From positions 62,001 to 126,000 of the forward strand of contig JAMPKV010000012.1 in NCBI GenBank assembly GCA_039962225.1: a DNA stretch of 64,000 nt, written 5' to 3'. A model generated the notes under the pieces. The model was not told the DNA's origin. It made no database searches and saw only the letters and a list, made by a program, of their open reading frames with translations. Below are positions 29,324-38,820 of this stretch, in pieces. Position numbers and translations under genes: made by a program. This stretch comes from Microcoleus sp. AS-A8 (GTDB taxonomy: Bacteria; Cyanobacteriota; Cyanobacteriia; Cyanobacteriales; Coleofasciculaceae). Positions within the stretch are counted from its first letter, which is position 1, and the number at the start of each line of letters is the position of its first letter.

Positions 29324-31690
29324 ATGAGTTTTGAACCTATACAAAAAAGTGTAATTTTACTCGTCGATGACACTCCCATTAATCTGGAAATTTTGCTCGA
29401 TTTATTAGAGGATTCCGATTTCAAAGTTGTGGTCGCCGAAGATGGGGAAAGTGCGCTTGAAATGGCGGAATATGCCCCACCCGACTTAATTTTGTTGGAC
29501 GTACTGATGCCAGGAATAGACGGTTTTGAAACTTGCCGTCGATTGAAAGCGAATCCAACCACTCAAGATATTCCTGTAATTTTCATGACTGCCCTGGCTG
29601 AGAAGGTGGATAAGGTCAAAGGGTTGAATCTTGGGGCAGTGGATTACATCATCAAACCGCTAGAGCATGAAGAGGTTTTAGCCCGCGTTAACATCCATCT
29701 ACGCTTGCGGCACCTGACGAAGAGACTCACAGAACAAAATGAGCGATTACAACAAGAAATCTCTGAGCGCAAGCGAGCACAAGAGGAACGAGAGCAAGCC
29801 TTTGCAGCACTGCGGCAAAGTGAATCCCGGTTTAGGCGATTAGTTGAATCCAATATCATTGGGATTATTTGTACAGACGTTAACGGCAGTATCACCGATG
29901 CTAACGACGCCTTTCTACAAATGGTGGGATACGATAGCTCCGAACTCCTAAAAGGAGATTTGCGTTGGGACGAAATGACTCCATTAGAATATCGCGGTTT
30001 GGATGAAAAGGCGCTCGCAGAATTACTTACTTCTGGAGTTTGTACTCCCTACGAGAAAGAATTTATTCACTCTGATGGTAGCCACATTCCTATTATGATT
30101 GGAGGTGTTCTTCTAGAGGAGTCTCAACAGAGCGCAGTCGGTTTTGTCCTCGACCTCAGCGAACGCAAGATTGCCGAACAGAAAATCCGCGAACAAGCTG
30201 CTCTGCTCGATATCACGACAGATGCAATACTCGTGCGAGACTTGAACAAGAAAATCCGATTTTGGAACAAAGGAGCTGAACGTCTATACGGATGGAAAGC
30301 CCAAGAAGTGATCGGCAAAAATGTTCATGAGCTTCTGTATCGACGGGAAACCTTAGATCAACTCGAAGACAGTTGGAAAAGTCTCGCTGAATGTGGCTCG
30401 TGGCAAAGTGAATTAATACAATTCACCCAAGAAGGCAAAGAGATCATCGTTGCCAGTCGATGGACATTAGTGCGCGATGAAAATGGGCAACCCAAATCCA
30501 TTCTTACGGTCAACACCGATATTACAGAGAAAAAACAACTCGAATCACAGTTTCTCCGAACCCAGCGAATGGAGAGTCTGGGAACCCTAGCCAGCGGTAT
30601 TGCTCACGACCTCAACAATGCACTGACACCGATGATGATGGCAGCTCAACTTCTGGAATGTAAACTCCCAGATGAACAGAGCCAACAGTGGCTTTCGATC
30701 CTAGAAACCAATGTGAAACGTGCCGCAGATTTAGTCAAACAAGTACTGTTATTTTCACGAGGAGTCGCCGGTAAGCACACTCCCTTAGACGTAAAATACT
30801 TAATTCATGAAATTGAGAAAATTGTTAAACAGACATTTTCTAGAGCGATTGAAATTCGCAGTGAACTCCCAACACAAAATCTGGGGACTATCTCTGGCGA
30901 TATGACTCAGTTACACCAAGTGTTAATGAACCTCTGCGTTAATGCTCGTGATGCTATGCCAGATGGGGGTACCCTCCAGATTTCTGCCAGAAATTTCTGG
31001 GTTGATGCTCACTATGCACAGATGAATATTGAGGCTAAGGTTGGTCCTTACATTGTGATTACTGTATCCGATACAGGTATGGGGATTTCCAAGGAAATAA
31101 TAGATAGAGTTTTTGAGCCGTTTTTTACGACAAAAGAATTGGGAAAAGGCACAGGTCTTGGTCTTTCAACGGCGATTGGTATTATTAAAAGCCACGGCGG
31201 TTTTGTTAAAGTCTTAAGCAAAGTGGGAAAAGGAACACAATTTCAAGTGTACTTACCTGCAATGCCAACAACAACGATTCATTGTCCATCAGAAAGTCAC
31301 GATGAATTACCCACAGGGCATGGAGAATTAATTCTCGTGGTTGATGACGAAGATTCAATTCGTGACATTACTAAAACCTTACTAGAAACTTATGGCTACA
31401 AAGTTTTACAGGCGAGTGACGGAATTGGCGCGATTGCTCTATATACACAACATAAGGAAAAAATTAATGTTGTGTTGATTGACATGATGATGCCCAATAT
31501 AGATGGCCCAACGGCGATCGGCGTCTTACAAAAAATTAACCCCCAAGTCAAAATTATAGCCATTAGTGGGCTTGTGTCGAACCATAAGCTCGGTCAATTT
31601 CTAGGTAATAGCGTCAAAACTTTTTTGCCAAAGCCCTACACATCAGATGAATTGTTGAGAAACTTACAGCTCGTTCTCAGCATAGACTAG
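29324..31690 (+). CDS. hybrid histidine kinase: receiver-PAS-PAS-kinase-receiver
   Basis: A 788-residue soluble protein with AGAGGAA just before its ATG. Order: receiver (about 10-130; LLVDDTPINLEILLDLLED, phospho-Asp in LILLDVLMPGIDG, KPL), a coiled coil, two PAS domains (about 165-285 and 290-405), HisKA of the HDLNN type (GIAHDLNNALTP near 425), HATPase (LMNLCVNARDAMPDGG, DTGMGI, GTGLGLST) and a second receiver (LVVDDEDSIRDI, VLIDMMMPNIDG, KPY). It probably works in a phosphorelay. It lies head to head with the giant kinase gene at 22822, so the two may share regulation; no separate output regulator adjoins. Confidence 0.93.
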   Translation: MSFEPIQKSVILLVDDTPINLEILLDLLEDSDFKVVVAEDGESALEMAEYAPPDLILLDVLMPGIDGFETCRRLKANPTTQDIPVIFMTALAEKVDKVKGLNLGAVDYIIKPLEHEEVLARVNIHLRLRHLTKRLTEQNERLQQEISERKRAQEEREQAFAALRQSESRFRRLVESNIIGIICTDVNGSITDANDAFLQMVGYDSSELLKGDLRWDEMTPLEYRGLDEKALAELLTSGVCTPYEKEFIHSDGSHIPIMIGGVLLEESQQSAVGFVLDLSERKIAEQKIREQAALLDITTDAILVRDLNKKIRFWNKGAERLYGWKAQEVIGKNVHELLYRRETLDQLEDSWKSLAECGSWQSELIQFTQEGKEIIVASRWTLVRDENGQPKSILTVNTDITEKKQLESQFLRTQRMESLGTLASGIAHDLNNALTPMMMAAQLLECKLPDEQSQQWLSILETNVKRAADLVKQVLLFSRGVAGKHTPLDVKYLIHEIEKIVKQTFSRAIEIRSELPTQNLGTISGDMTQLHQVLMNLCVNARDAMPDGGTLQISARNFWVDAHYAQMNIEAKVGPYIVITVSDTGMGISKEIIDRVFEPFFTTKELGKGTGLGLSTAIGIIKSHGGFVKVLSKVGKGTQFQVYLPAMPTTTIHCPSESHDELPTGHGELILVVDDEDSIRDITKTLLETYGYKVLQASDGIGAIALYTQHKEKINVVLIDMMMPNIDGPTAIGVLQKINPQVKIIAISGLVSNHKLGQFLGNSVKTFLPKPYTSDELLRNLQLVLSID

Positions 31691-31922
31691 AAATTAGAAT
31701 AGATCAGGAGTAGATTCCGAGAGAGTGACGTTGCAAACCTAAATTTTTTTTCGGAATCAACAACTTCAGAACACCAACAATGATATGGCTACTCAAACAC
31801 ACGAATATCGCCTGACACAGCCCTCTAGAGCAAACTTGGCTGCTCAACCGATGGCAATCACCGATATGATAAGAACGTTAATGTTGAGACAAACATAACC
31901 ATAGACAATAACAATAGAACCT

Positions 31923-33494
31923 ATGGATTTTGCCACTATTGCTGCCCAGCTGAATGCCGGGATAATTTTGCCAGAGGGAATTATACTAGTTACCCTCGTG
32001 CTGGTTTTATTGATTGACCTGATTTCGGGGAGAAGCGCTACTCAGACACTGCCCTATGTGGCGATTGGCGGTCTTCTGCTTGCCCTAGTCGCCCTCTACT
32101 ACCAATGGGATGTTGCCGACCCCATTGCCTTTTTAGGGGAGTTCAACGGCGACGCCATGAGTATAGCGTTTCGCGGCATCATCGCCCTGTCAACGGCTGT
32201 CACGATTTTGATGTCGATTCGCTACGTGCAGCAAGCTGGCACGTCTTTAGCTGAGTTTATCGGCATTTTGCTCAGCGCGACCTTGGGGGCGATGTTCCTA
32301 TCGGGAGCTAATGAGTTGGTGGCGATTTTTGTCTCCCTCGAAACGTTAAGTATTTCATCGTACCTCTTGACAGGTTACATGAAGCGTGACCCGCGTTCTA
32401 ATGAGGCCGCGTTGAAATACTTGCTGATTGGGGCATCAAGCTCAGCCGTATTTCTCTATGGCGTCTCGTTGTTATACGGTTTGTCTGGAGGAGAGACGAA
32501 CTTAAATGCGATCGCCACAAATGTCGCGATTTTAGAAGCCGGTCAATCCCTAGGAATTTTAATTGCTTTGGTGTTTGCGATCGCCGGGATTGCCTTTAAA
32601 ATCTCAGCCGTTCCCTTCCACCAATGGACACCAGACGTTTACGAAGGGTCTCCCACTCCCGTGGTAGCCTTCCTCTCCGTCGGTTCCAAAGCCGCTGGTT
32701 TTGCCCTTGCCATTCGTTTGATGACCACCGCCTTCCCCTTGGTTACCGAACAGTGGCATTTTGTGTTCACCGCACTAGCCATCTTGAGCCTTGTTTTAGG
32801 GAACGTCGTCGCCCTGACTCAAACCAGCATGAAGCGCCTGTTAGCTTATTCTTCCATCGCTCAAGCTGGGTTTGTCATGATTGGTCTGATTGCCGGGACA
32901 GACGCCGGTTATGCCAGCATGATCTTTTACCTGCTGGTTTATTTATTCATGAACCTGGGCGGCTTTATCTGCGTGATTCTCTTCACCCTACGCACGGGAA
33001 CTGACCAAATTAGCGAGTACGCGGGTTTATATCAAAAAGACCCCCTCTTAACGTTGGGATTGAGCATTTGTTTGCTCTCTTTAGGAGGAATTCCGCCTCT
33101 AGCCGGATTCTTCGGCAAAATCTACTTGTTCTGGGCCGGTTGGCAAGCCGGACTGTATGGTTTAGTCATACTCGGTTTGCTAGCGAGTGTAGTTTCAATT
33201 TACTACTACATCCGCGTCGTCAAGATGATGGTGGTAAAAGAACCCCAAGAAATGTCCGACGCCGTGAAGGATTATCCCGAAATCCGCTGGAACCTTCCTG
33301 GAATGCGCCCCTTGCAAGTGGGTTTAATCCTAACCGTTATTGCCACTACTCTGGCAGGGATTCTATCGAATCCTCTGTTTGAGTTGGCGAATAGTTCTGT
33401 TACCCGCACCCCAATGCTGCAACAAGCGGTGATTAGCCATCAGCAACCTGCTGTCAGCATTCAGCCGATTCAGAATGTAGACGCCCAGATTTAA
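31923..33494 (+). CDS. ndhB: NAD(P)H-quinone oxidoreductase subunit 2 (NdhB)
   Basis: A 523-residue membrane subunit of the photosynthetic complex I (NDH-1), which moves electrons from ferredoxin to plastoquinone and pumps protons in thylakoids. It has the expected string of about 14 hydrophobic helices and the proton-channel signatures: [60 protein letters not shown] and [16 protein letters not shown]. Length matches cyanobacterial NdhB. The start ATG follows aatagaacct. It is monocistronic and closed by a strong intrinsic terminator at 33548. Confidence 0.97.
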   Translation: MDFATIAAQLNAGIILPEGIILVTLVLVLLIDLISGRSATQTLPYVAIGGLLLALVALYYQWDVADPIAFLGEFNGDAMSIAFRGIIALSTAVTILMSIRYVQQAGTSLAEFIGILLSATLGAMFLSGANELVAIFVSLETLSISSYLLTGYMKRDPRSNEAALKYLLIGASSSAVFLYGVSLLYGLSGGETNLNAIATNVAILEAGQSLGILIALVFAIAGIAFKISAVPFHQWTPDVYEGSPTPVVAFLSVGSKAAGFALAIRLMTTAFPLVTEQWHFVFTALAILSLVLGNVVALTQTSMKRLLAYSSIAQAGFVMIGLIAGTDAGYASMIFYLLVYLFMNLGGFICVILFTLRTGTDQISEYAGLYQKDPLLTLGLSICLLSLGGIPPLAGFFGKIYLFWAGWQAGLYGLVILGLLASVVSIYYYIRVVKMMVVKEPQEMSDAVKDYPEIRWNLPGMRPLQVGLILTVIATTLAGILSNPLFELANSSVTRTPMLQQAVISHQQPAVSIQPIQNVDAQI

Positions 33495-33547
33495 CCTACT
33501 CGTCGAAAAATCCCCCTGACACGCTTGGTGACTAGGGGCTAATAAGA

Positions 33548-33578
33548 CGCCTAACTCATTAGAGTTAGGCGTTTTTTT
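33548..33578 (+). terminator. intrinsic terminator of ndhB
   Basis: A perfect 10-bp stem CGCCTAACTC / GAGTTAGGCG with loop ATTA is followed by seven T residues. It lies 54 bases after the ndhB stop. Confidence 0.9.
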
Positions 33579-33663
33579 GATTTGATTCAGTTTTTATAGC
33601 AGTTGTTTTATAGCAGTCGCCAAGGCAACTCTTGACTCTCGCCAAATACTGAAACCTTGATCC

Positions 33664-33716
33664 GTCAATATGCAACCCTTCTGCCTTCTGCCTTCTACCT
33701 GCTCGTATGATCTCCG
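33664..33716. repeat. CTTCTGCC repeat with TCGTATGATCTCCGGT tail
   Basis: The run aacccttctgccttctgcct leads into acctgctcgtatgatctccg. An inverted counterpart (aggcagaccggagctcatac preceded by tandem aggcaga units) lies at 44937-44990, so this is one of two copies of the same compound repeat. Simple CTTCTGCC units also occur near 765-791 and 17538-17572. Confidence 0.6.
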
Positions 33717-33746
33717 GTGCCTTTCGCTATAACTGGACTGTTGAGG

Positions 33747-34118
33747 TTAGTGGAACAACTTGCGTTTTTGAGGACAGTAATCAGAGCAATTAACCGCATT
33801 TTCAGTGAGAGCCATACCAGGGTGAACCGCACACGGAAGATAAGGATTGCTTGAAAAGAACTGACAGTTCCGACAAGGAACTTGAGATATAGGCTCTAGA
33901 CTAAAAATTTCAGAACGGACAACCGTGAAAATCGCCGACATCATCAAACTAAAAATGACCCAACCCAGAACAACATAAAAGGGATGCTCGAACATCAAGA
34001 CACTGGGTAGCATTATGCCATCGGTTTGAGTCTGATTGGCTTGAACTTCGCTGTGAGTAGTCTGATTAATCTTTATTTCTCCTAGGGGAGAGCGCTTTAT
34101 AAATCCATTAGCCTGCAT
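33747..34118 (-). CDS. small membrane protein with conserved cysteine motifs
   Basis: A 123-residue protein with one clear transmembrane helix (about 47-67; FYVVLGWVIFSLMMSAIF). The C-terminal domain has five cysteines in CRNCQFF (82, 85), LPCAVHP (96), AVNCSDYC (111, 115), a spacing suited to a zinc or iron-sulfur site, or a redox pair. I recall the pattern PCRNCxFFxxNPYLxCAV...ALTExAxNCxDY as recurring in cyanobacterial hypothetical proteins, without a function. The start ATG is clear. It faces ndhB across the terminator. Confidence 0.65.
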   Translation of the reverse strand: MQANGFIKRSPLGEIKINQTTHSEVQANQTQTDGIMLPSVLMFEHPFYVVLGWVIFSLMMSAIFTVVRSEIFSLEPISQVPCRNCQFFSSNPYLPCAVHPGMALTENAVNCSDYCPQKRKLFH

Positions 34119-34558
34119 ATTACTTCTTGCTGGTCATCCGTATCTACGCTATGCGTTTTTCCCCTTGTAGTCTGTCGATTCTATTCCCTGGAAACATCCT
34201 ATTTAGCAAGAGAATGCTAGGGACTTAGACATAACCCTTAATGTCTTTCTCTTCATTGACGACTCAGGACTTGACACTTATAGGTATAGCCGAAGACAAA
34301 TGTAGAGGTCTCTGTCCAGAGTTTTACTTCTCATTTAGCTCTATATAACTAGAGGAATAGATGACCAAGAGCCAATGATTCAGGAGATTAAAAACACTTT
34401 CATTTCCTCCCCGGCCTCATACCACAATGATTGTTGCCTTTGCTCCAGCGTGTTCAAGAGTGCAACTTCATGCCTTAATGTGGTGGGGTGGCTCAGGAAA
34501 GTCCAACCAAACAAAGCCCAAGGGTAACCTCGCGCCGACTTTTCGGGTAAATTCACAC
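34119..34558. other. intergenic region with no recognised gene
   Basis: Short open frames here on both strands (for example across 34380-34649) run into the structured element at 34559 and lack translation signals. No terminator or RNA gene other than that element is seen. Confidence 0.45.
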
Positions 34559-34657
34559 AAAAAAAAAGAGAGCCACTTGTGGCGACTCTCCCGATCATCA
34601 GGGTGCATCTAATAACCTTATTATTGCATTTGGGGGTGAGGGGTGTCACCCTCTATT
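34559..34657 (-). ncRNA. structured 3' element with intrinsic terminator, copy 2
   Basis: Minus-strand reading, 43 bases behind the stop of the peptidoglycan-binding gene: hairpin GGGTGACACCCCTCACCC, linker with ATGCAATA, GGTTAT and GCACCCTGAT, then terminator hairpin GAGAGTCGCCACAAGTGGCTCTC followed by nine or more T. Linker boxes are the same as in copy 1 (19405-19505). In the terminator hairpin, inner pairs differ between copies yet remain paired (CCA/TGG here, TC/GA there), which suggests selection on RNA structure. Confidence 0.55.
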
Positions 34658-34700
34658 TTAAAGATGTGATGAAGTTTAAGCAGGCGCTACTGTATAAGAC

Positions 34701-35228
34701 TCATCGCCATTTGCGGAAATCAAACGTCCACCGAGTTGGTTTGGCAGGAGTCGGTATGGGGGGATTCCCTTGCAGAACAGTCCAAGTTGTAGGGTCTACC
34801 AAGCCAGTGGGTTTTAACTTATGTCTCTCCTGAAAAGCCATAACAGCGCGCTGCGTAGAAGCCCCAAAGTTGCCATTGCAAGGGACGTTATACCCCTGGA
34901 TTTGTAATAGTCCTTGTAAGTAACGAACATCAGTCCCTGTGCGACCGATGCTAAGTCTGCGAGTTCCAGGCTTGACGGTTGTTTTTAAGGCCGCCCAAGT
35001 TTTTGAACCCACAACGCCGTCAACTGTCAGTCCCTGTGCCCGTTGATAGGCGGCGACGGCCTTTTCGGTTAAACTGCCAAACTCCCCATCGACTCGGAGG
35101 TTAAACCCATGAGCGCGTAACAGCTCTTGCAATTCAATCACAGCAGGCCCCGAATCCCAGGGATATACCTTTGGACTGATTAGAGTAGCATTGCCAACGG
35201 TATTAACCAGTTCTGAATTGGTATGCAT
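34701..35228 (-). CDS. double peptidoglycan-binding (PG_binding_1) domain protein
   Basis: A 175-residue protein with two PG_binding_1 modules: residues about 25-80 (VIELQELLRAHGFNLRVDGE; FGSLTEKAVAAYQRAQGL) and about 95-155 (VRYLQGLLQIQGYNVPCNGN; FGASTQRAVMAFQERHKL). These three-helix units bind cell wall peptidoglycan. No catalytic domain is attached and there is no obvious signal peptide. The start is set at the ATG at 35228, because GGGAGG lies 8 bases before it, rather than at an upstream ATG at 35285 without a ribosome site. The C-terminal tail is Pro-rich, then basic. Confidence 0.87.
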   Translation of the reverse strand: MHTNSELVNTVGNATLISPKVYPWDSGPAVIELQELLRAHGFNLRVDGEFGSLTEKAVAAYQRAQGLTVDGVVGSKTWAALKTTVKPGTRRLSIGRTGTDVRYLQGLLQIQGYNVPCNGNFGASTQRAVMAFQERHKLKPTGLVDPTTWTVLQGNPPIPTPAKPTRWTFDFRKWR

Positions 35229-35883
35229 GAATGCATCCTCCCTTACAATATGGGTCAGTCCCAGACGCATCTGGGTTTCCGTCATCAGTACGGCGCTCGA
35301 TAAGATTTCAGTTCCAGCACGATGCTACAAACTTCTTAGGGTGTCCTGATCGAGCCTAGCTTTAGAGATACTAGTGAGTTGTTTGCCATCAAGATCGCCA
35401 TGTTCTAATCGCGGGTAAAGCCTCTATTGAGAGGCTTTACATCACCTATTTATGGCGATTTTCACAGCAAATAGCTCTCCAGGGAGCAGATGCTATATTT
35501 ATGATTGTTCTCTATGAAGATAGAACCAGTTTAACCGCAGTGCAGTTTTATGCCAATGCGCGCTTGGAATCGGCTAATTTTTTTCATTTACCTTTAAGAA
35601 CTCTACAACTTAGTGGTCTATTGCACAAGTTTTGCCGAGTTCCCAAATCCCAGCTCTGTTAGTATCCAGTGTCTCTAGAAGGGATTGACTCCTCACCAGG
35701 AAGTAGATACATCCAATTAAATGTGAGATGTAGAGTGTGTGAAGCGAAGCCGTAACGCACTCAACTGTAAGGTTTAATGCATTAAACTGGCGAAGAGAGC
35801 ATCCTACAGAACATTGGGTTGTCTTACTTAGTACTCTGCTACTGATAAAGATTGGGACTCATCATCGCCACACCCCAAGTACT
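35229..35883. other. intergenic region with hairpin, repeat and a start-less open frame
   Basis: About 655 bases. A perfect 11-bp inverted repeat GTAAAGCCTCT-ATTG-AGAGGCTTTAC lies at 35415-35440 without a T tract. A frame open from about 35376 to a stop at 35660-35662 has no usable early start codon; it reads IERLYITYLWRFSQQIAL and later FMIVLYEDRTSLTAVQFYAN, which looks coding but unfamiliar, so it may be a gene remnant. At about 35734-35768 lies a GTGTGTGAAGCGAAGCCGTAACGCAC-type dispersed repeat. Confidence 0.4.
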
Positions 35884-36093
35884 TTACGAGTTTTTCATGC
35901 GGTTTTGCCAGAGCTGCACGACCCAATACAGTACCGTACAACTCAGCATCACTGGAGAAAGCCACTGTAGCCCGTTGAGATGAAGTCCTAGTCGGGAGAG
36001 TAAGAGCAGCAAAGCATCATCTAATAAACCGAGTACAAAGGGGAATAAGTGACTCCAGAAACAAGGAAAAAGTTGCTCTTGGTTAATATCCAT
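35884..36093 (-). CDS. small hypothetical membrane protein
   Basis: A 69-residue protein with two hydrophobic segments (FPFVLGLLDDALLLLLSRLG and PVMLSCTVLYWVVQLW) joined by a short loop, probably a helical hairpin in the membrane. It begins MDINQEQLF at an ATG with no strong ribosome site. Its hydrophobic pattern is gene-like; no family is recognised. Confidence 0.4.
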   Translation of the reverse strand: MDINQEQLFPCFWSHLFPFVLGLLDDALLLLLSRLGLHLNGLQWLSPVMLSCTVLYWVVQLWQNRMKNS

Positions 36094-36495
36094 GTTGGCA
36101 ATAAGGCTGAAGGCAACATTTTTTTGATATTTCTCTTGTAAAAAAATGAATTTATTTTTGAGCGTTCATCGAACTTCTAGTTTTATCAAATCCGTTGAGA
36201 GCTTATTGAGAATACGCAGGCTCATCAAGACAGGATTAAAAAAATAGGCGTAATGAATCGATCTACCTTTTGCCGTACATTTCAGGCTAAGACGCAATAG
36301 TTTTAAAGAGTACGTTTCTCTGCTCTAAGATTATCTACGACAAGACTTTGAGATAGACACTCCTGAGGTATAACCGCAGCCATCCATTAGTTATAAATTT
36401 GCGGCGGCTCAATCTCTATCCTCTGAAAAGCCATTTATTGCTAATAATGAATAGGAATCGCCTTTAGGCGTGGGATTGTCAAAAGAGGAATAAGC
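36094..36495. other. intergenic region upstream of the S9 peptidase gene
   Basis: About 400 bases, AT-rich from 36110 to 36260. No gene, terminator or repeat of note is seen; the promoter of the S9 peptidase gene should be in its last 100 bases. Confidence 0.45.
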
Positions 36496-38475
36496 ATGAG
36501 CCAATCGCAAATAGCACCCTATGGTTCTTGGAAATCACCCATTACGGCTGACTTGATTGTCACAGGTACAATTGGGATAGGCGGTATTGCCCTTGATGGA
36601 GATGATGTCTACTGGAGCGAGGGGCGACCTGCTGAAGCGGGACGGAATGCGATCGCAAGACGAACACCCGATGGCACCATTACTGATGTAACGCCACTTC
36701 CCTTCAACGTTCGTACCCGCGTTCACGAGTATGGTGGTGGTTCTTTCACCGTTAAAGATGGCATCATTTACTTCTCCAACTTTGCCGATCAACGCCTCTA
36801 TAAGGGCACAGGGGCAGCGCCTCTACAGGAACCGCAACCTATTTCTAAGGAGTCAGGGGGAAATCTGCGCTATGCGGATGCGGTGATTGACACGGGACGG
36901 GGGCGGATTATTTGTGTGTGCGAAGACCACACCGCAGGAGGTCATGAACCCACAAACACGTTGGTCAGCATTAACTTGGACAATGGTGAAGATGTCCAAG
37001 TGTTAGCTTCTGGCAATGATTTTTACGCCTCGCCGCGCCTGAGTCCCGATCGCACTCAGTTAGCATGGCTGAGTTGGAATCATCCGAATATGCCTTGGGA
37101 TGGTACTCAACTCTGGGTTGCTCCGATTCAAGCCGATGGTTTATTGGGTGAACCTCAGCTAGTAGCTGGAGGCGTTGAGGAGTCCGTCTTTCAGCCAGAA
37201 TGGTCACCGGATGGTGTATTGTACTTTGTTTCTGACCGCACGGGTTGGTGGAATCTTTACCGCTGGAACCCCCCCCTTGCTCAGGAGAGTGTAGGAGAGA
37301 TTGAACCATTATGTGAAATGGAAGCTGAGTTTGGGCTTCCCCAGTGGGTGTTTGGCATGTCTACCTATGCCGTTGAGTCCGTTAATCGCATTATTTGTAC
37401 TTACACCCAAGAAGGCATTTGGTACTTGGCGAGTCTGGATACCCAGACAAAACAGCTAGAAGTGATTGAGACAGCTTACACGGATATTTCATCCGTTCAT
37501 GCGGTAAATAATCGCGCTGTGTTCATGGCGGGTTCAGCCACAGAACCGACGGCGGTGGTTCAGATGGACTTAGCAACGCGACAACTAGAAGTCTTGCGGC
37601 GATCAAGTCAGTTAGAGATAGATACCGGATATCTCTCCGTACCCCAAGCGATCGCATTCCCAACTGAGAATAATCTCACCGCGTATGCCTTCTTCTACCC
37701 ACCCAACAACCAAGACTACACCGCACCGACTGGGGAAAAGCCGCCACTGATTGTTAAAAGTCACGGGGGGCCAACCGCCTCTACCTCCAGTGCATTTAAC
37801 TTAAAAATTCAATATTGGACAAGTCGCGGCTTTGCCTTTGTTGATGTTAACTATGGGGGTAGCACAGGATACGGACGAGACTATCGTCAACGGCTCAAAG
37901 ATAATTGGGGAATTGTGGATGTGGACGATTGCGCCAATGCTGCCAAGTATCTGGCTGAGCAAGGATTAGTGGATGGTGAGCGACTGGCGATCGCAGGGGG
38001 CAGTGCTGGAGGCTACACAACCTTAGCTGCTCTTACTTTCCGGGATATCTTTAAGGCCGGTGCCAGTTACTACGGCGTCAGTGATTTGGAGGTATTGGCG
38101 AAGGATACCCATAAATTTGAGGCACGCTACCTGGATGGGTTAATTGGCCCTTACCCGGAACGCAAAGATTTGTATGAAAAGCGATCGCCGATTCACTTCA
38201 CCGACCAACTTTCTTGTCCTGTTATTTTCTTCCAAGGACTAGAAGATAAAGTTGTACCGCCTAACCAGGCAGAGATGATGGTCGAAGCCTTAAAAGCGAA
38301 AGGATTGCCTGTGGCTTATGTTGCTTATGAGGGAGAACAACACGGATTCCGTCGTGCCGAGAATATCAAACGCACCTTAGATGGTGAGTTTTACTTCTAC
38401 TCCCGTGTCTTTGGTTTTGAACCCGCTGAGACGATTGAACCGGTTGCGATCGAGAATCTAGGAAATAGAGCCTAG
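36496..38475 (+). CDS. S9 family prolyl oligopeptidase-like peptidase
   Basis: A 659-residue cytoplasmic serine peptidase. Residues about 1-390 form the beta-propeller that gates access (repeated WSPDG/LSPD-type turns such as [17 protein letters not shown] and [15 protein letters not shown]). The C-terminal alpha/beta hydrolase domain has KSHGGPTA (oxyanion region), the nucleophile in AGGSAGGYT (Ser503), an aspartate in GLEDKVVPP (about 584) and the histidine in [10 protein letters not shown] (about 616). It most resembles acylaminoacyl-/dipeptidyl-type S9C peptidases. An AGAGGAA site precedes the ATG, and no signal peptide is seen. It is probably transcribed alone. Confidence 0.93.
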   Translation: MSQSQIAPYGSWKSPITADLIVTGTIGIGGIALDGDDVYWSEGRPAEAGRNAIARRTPDGTITDVTPLPFNVRTRVHEYGGGSFTVKDGIIYFSNFADQRLYKGTGAAPLQEPQPISKESGGNLRYADAVIDTGRGRIICVCEDHTAGGHEPTNTLVSINLDNGEDVQVLASGNDFYASPRLSPDRTQLAWLSWNHPNMPWDGTQLWVAPIQADGLLGEPQLVAGGVEESVFQPEWSPDGVLYFVSDRTGWWNLYRWNPPLAQESVGEIEPLCEMEAEFGLPQWVFGMSTYAVESVNRIICTYTQEGIWYLASLDTQTKQLEVIETAYTDISSVHAVNNRAVFMAGSATEPTAVVQMDLATRQLEVLRRSSQLEIDTGYLSVPQAIAFPTENNLTAYAFFYPPNNQDYTAPTGEKPPLIVKSHGGPTASTSSAFNLKIQYWTSRGFAFVDVNYGGSTGYGRDYRQRLKDNWGIVDVDDCANAAKYLAEQGLVDGERLAIAGGSAGGYTTLAALTFRDIFKAGASYYGVSDLEVLAKDTHKFEARYLDGLIGPYPERKDLYEKRSPIHFTDQLSCPVIFFQGLEDKVVPPNQAEMMVEALKAKGLPVAYVAYEGEQHGFRRAENIKRTLDGEFYFYSRVFGFEPAETIEPVAIENLGNRA

Positions 38476-38496
38476 AAAACCTAAAAAAATATGAGC

Positions 38497-38577
38497 ATTT
38501 AGGGTGTGTTAAGCAAAGCCGTAACGCACCGATGAAGCGAGGAATGGTGCGTTAATTTAACATAACGCACCCTACAA
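38497..38577. repeat. GTGCGTTACGGCTTTGC-type dispersed repeat
   Basis: The run ggtgtgttaagcaaagccgt, then aacgcaccgatgaagcgagg, aatggtgcgttaatttaaca and taacgcaccctac forms nested inverted repeats (GGTGCGTTA/TAACGCACC). A related piece is at 35734-35768. Such elements are scattered between genes in many cyanobacteria. Confidence 0.65.
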
Positions 38578-38639
38578 AGGTTGTATATTTTATTGGGCTG
38601 ACTATACAGCAATCCTAATTGACTCATTAAACTCTCTTA

Positions 38640-38690
38640 GCTCTACTATCTCTGCGTTCTCTGTGCCTCTGTGGTTCGTTATTTTTCACC
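38640..38690. repeat. dispersed repeat CTCTGTGCCTCTGTGGTTCGTTA
   Basis: The sequence tctgcgttctctgtgcctct followed by gtggttcgtta is one copy. Others lie at about 12511-12546 (tgtgcgctctctgtgcctgg agtggttcgtta) and, inverted and partial, at about 2303-2324 (taccacagaggcacagagta). All are intergenic. Confidence 0.6.
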
Positions 38691-38820
38691 AACAACAAAC
38701 AACACGATACGGATGCACAACCCTTGATTCCCATGTGGAATTGACTAATTGCCCTGCTTGGACTTGCTAACCTGGAAACATCCACACACATCAAAAACAG
38801 GCTATCCCAGAGGCAAAGCT

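Noticed and set aside
31785-31898. A 37-codon frame (MATQTHEYRLTQPSRANL...) ending 24 bases before ndhB.
   Set aside because: No ribosome site and no recognisable conservation; treated as leader sequence of ndhB.
34380-34649. Open frames on both strands over the second structured element.
   Set aside because: They read through the terminator hairpin and T run and have no translation signals. The conserved boxes are better explained as RNA, although a peptide reading was mentioned as an alternative.
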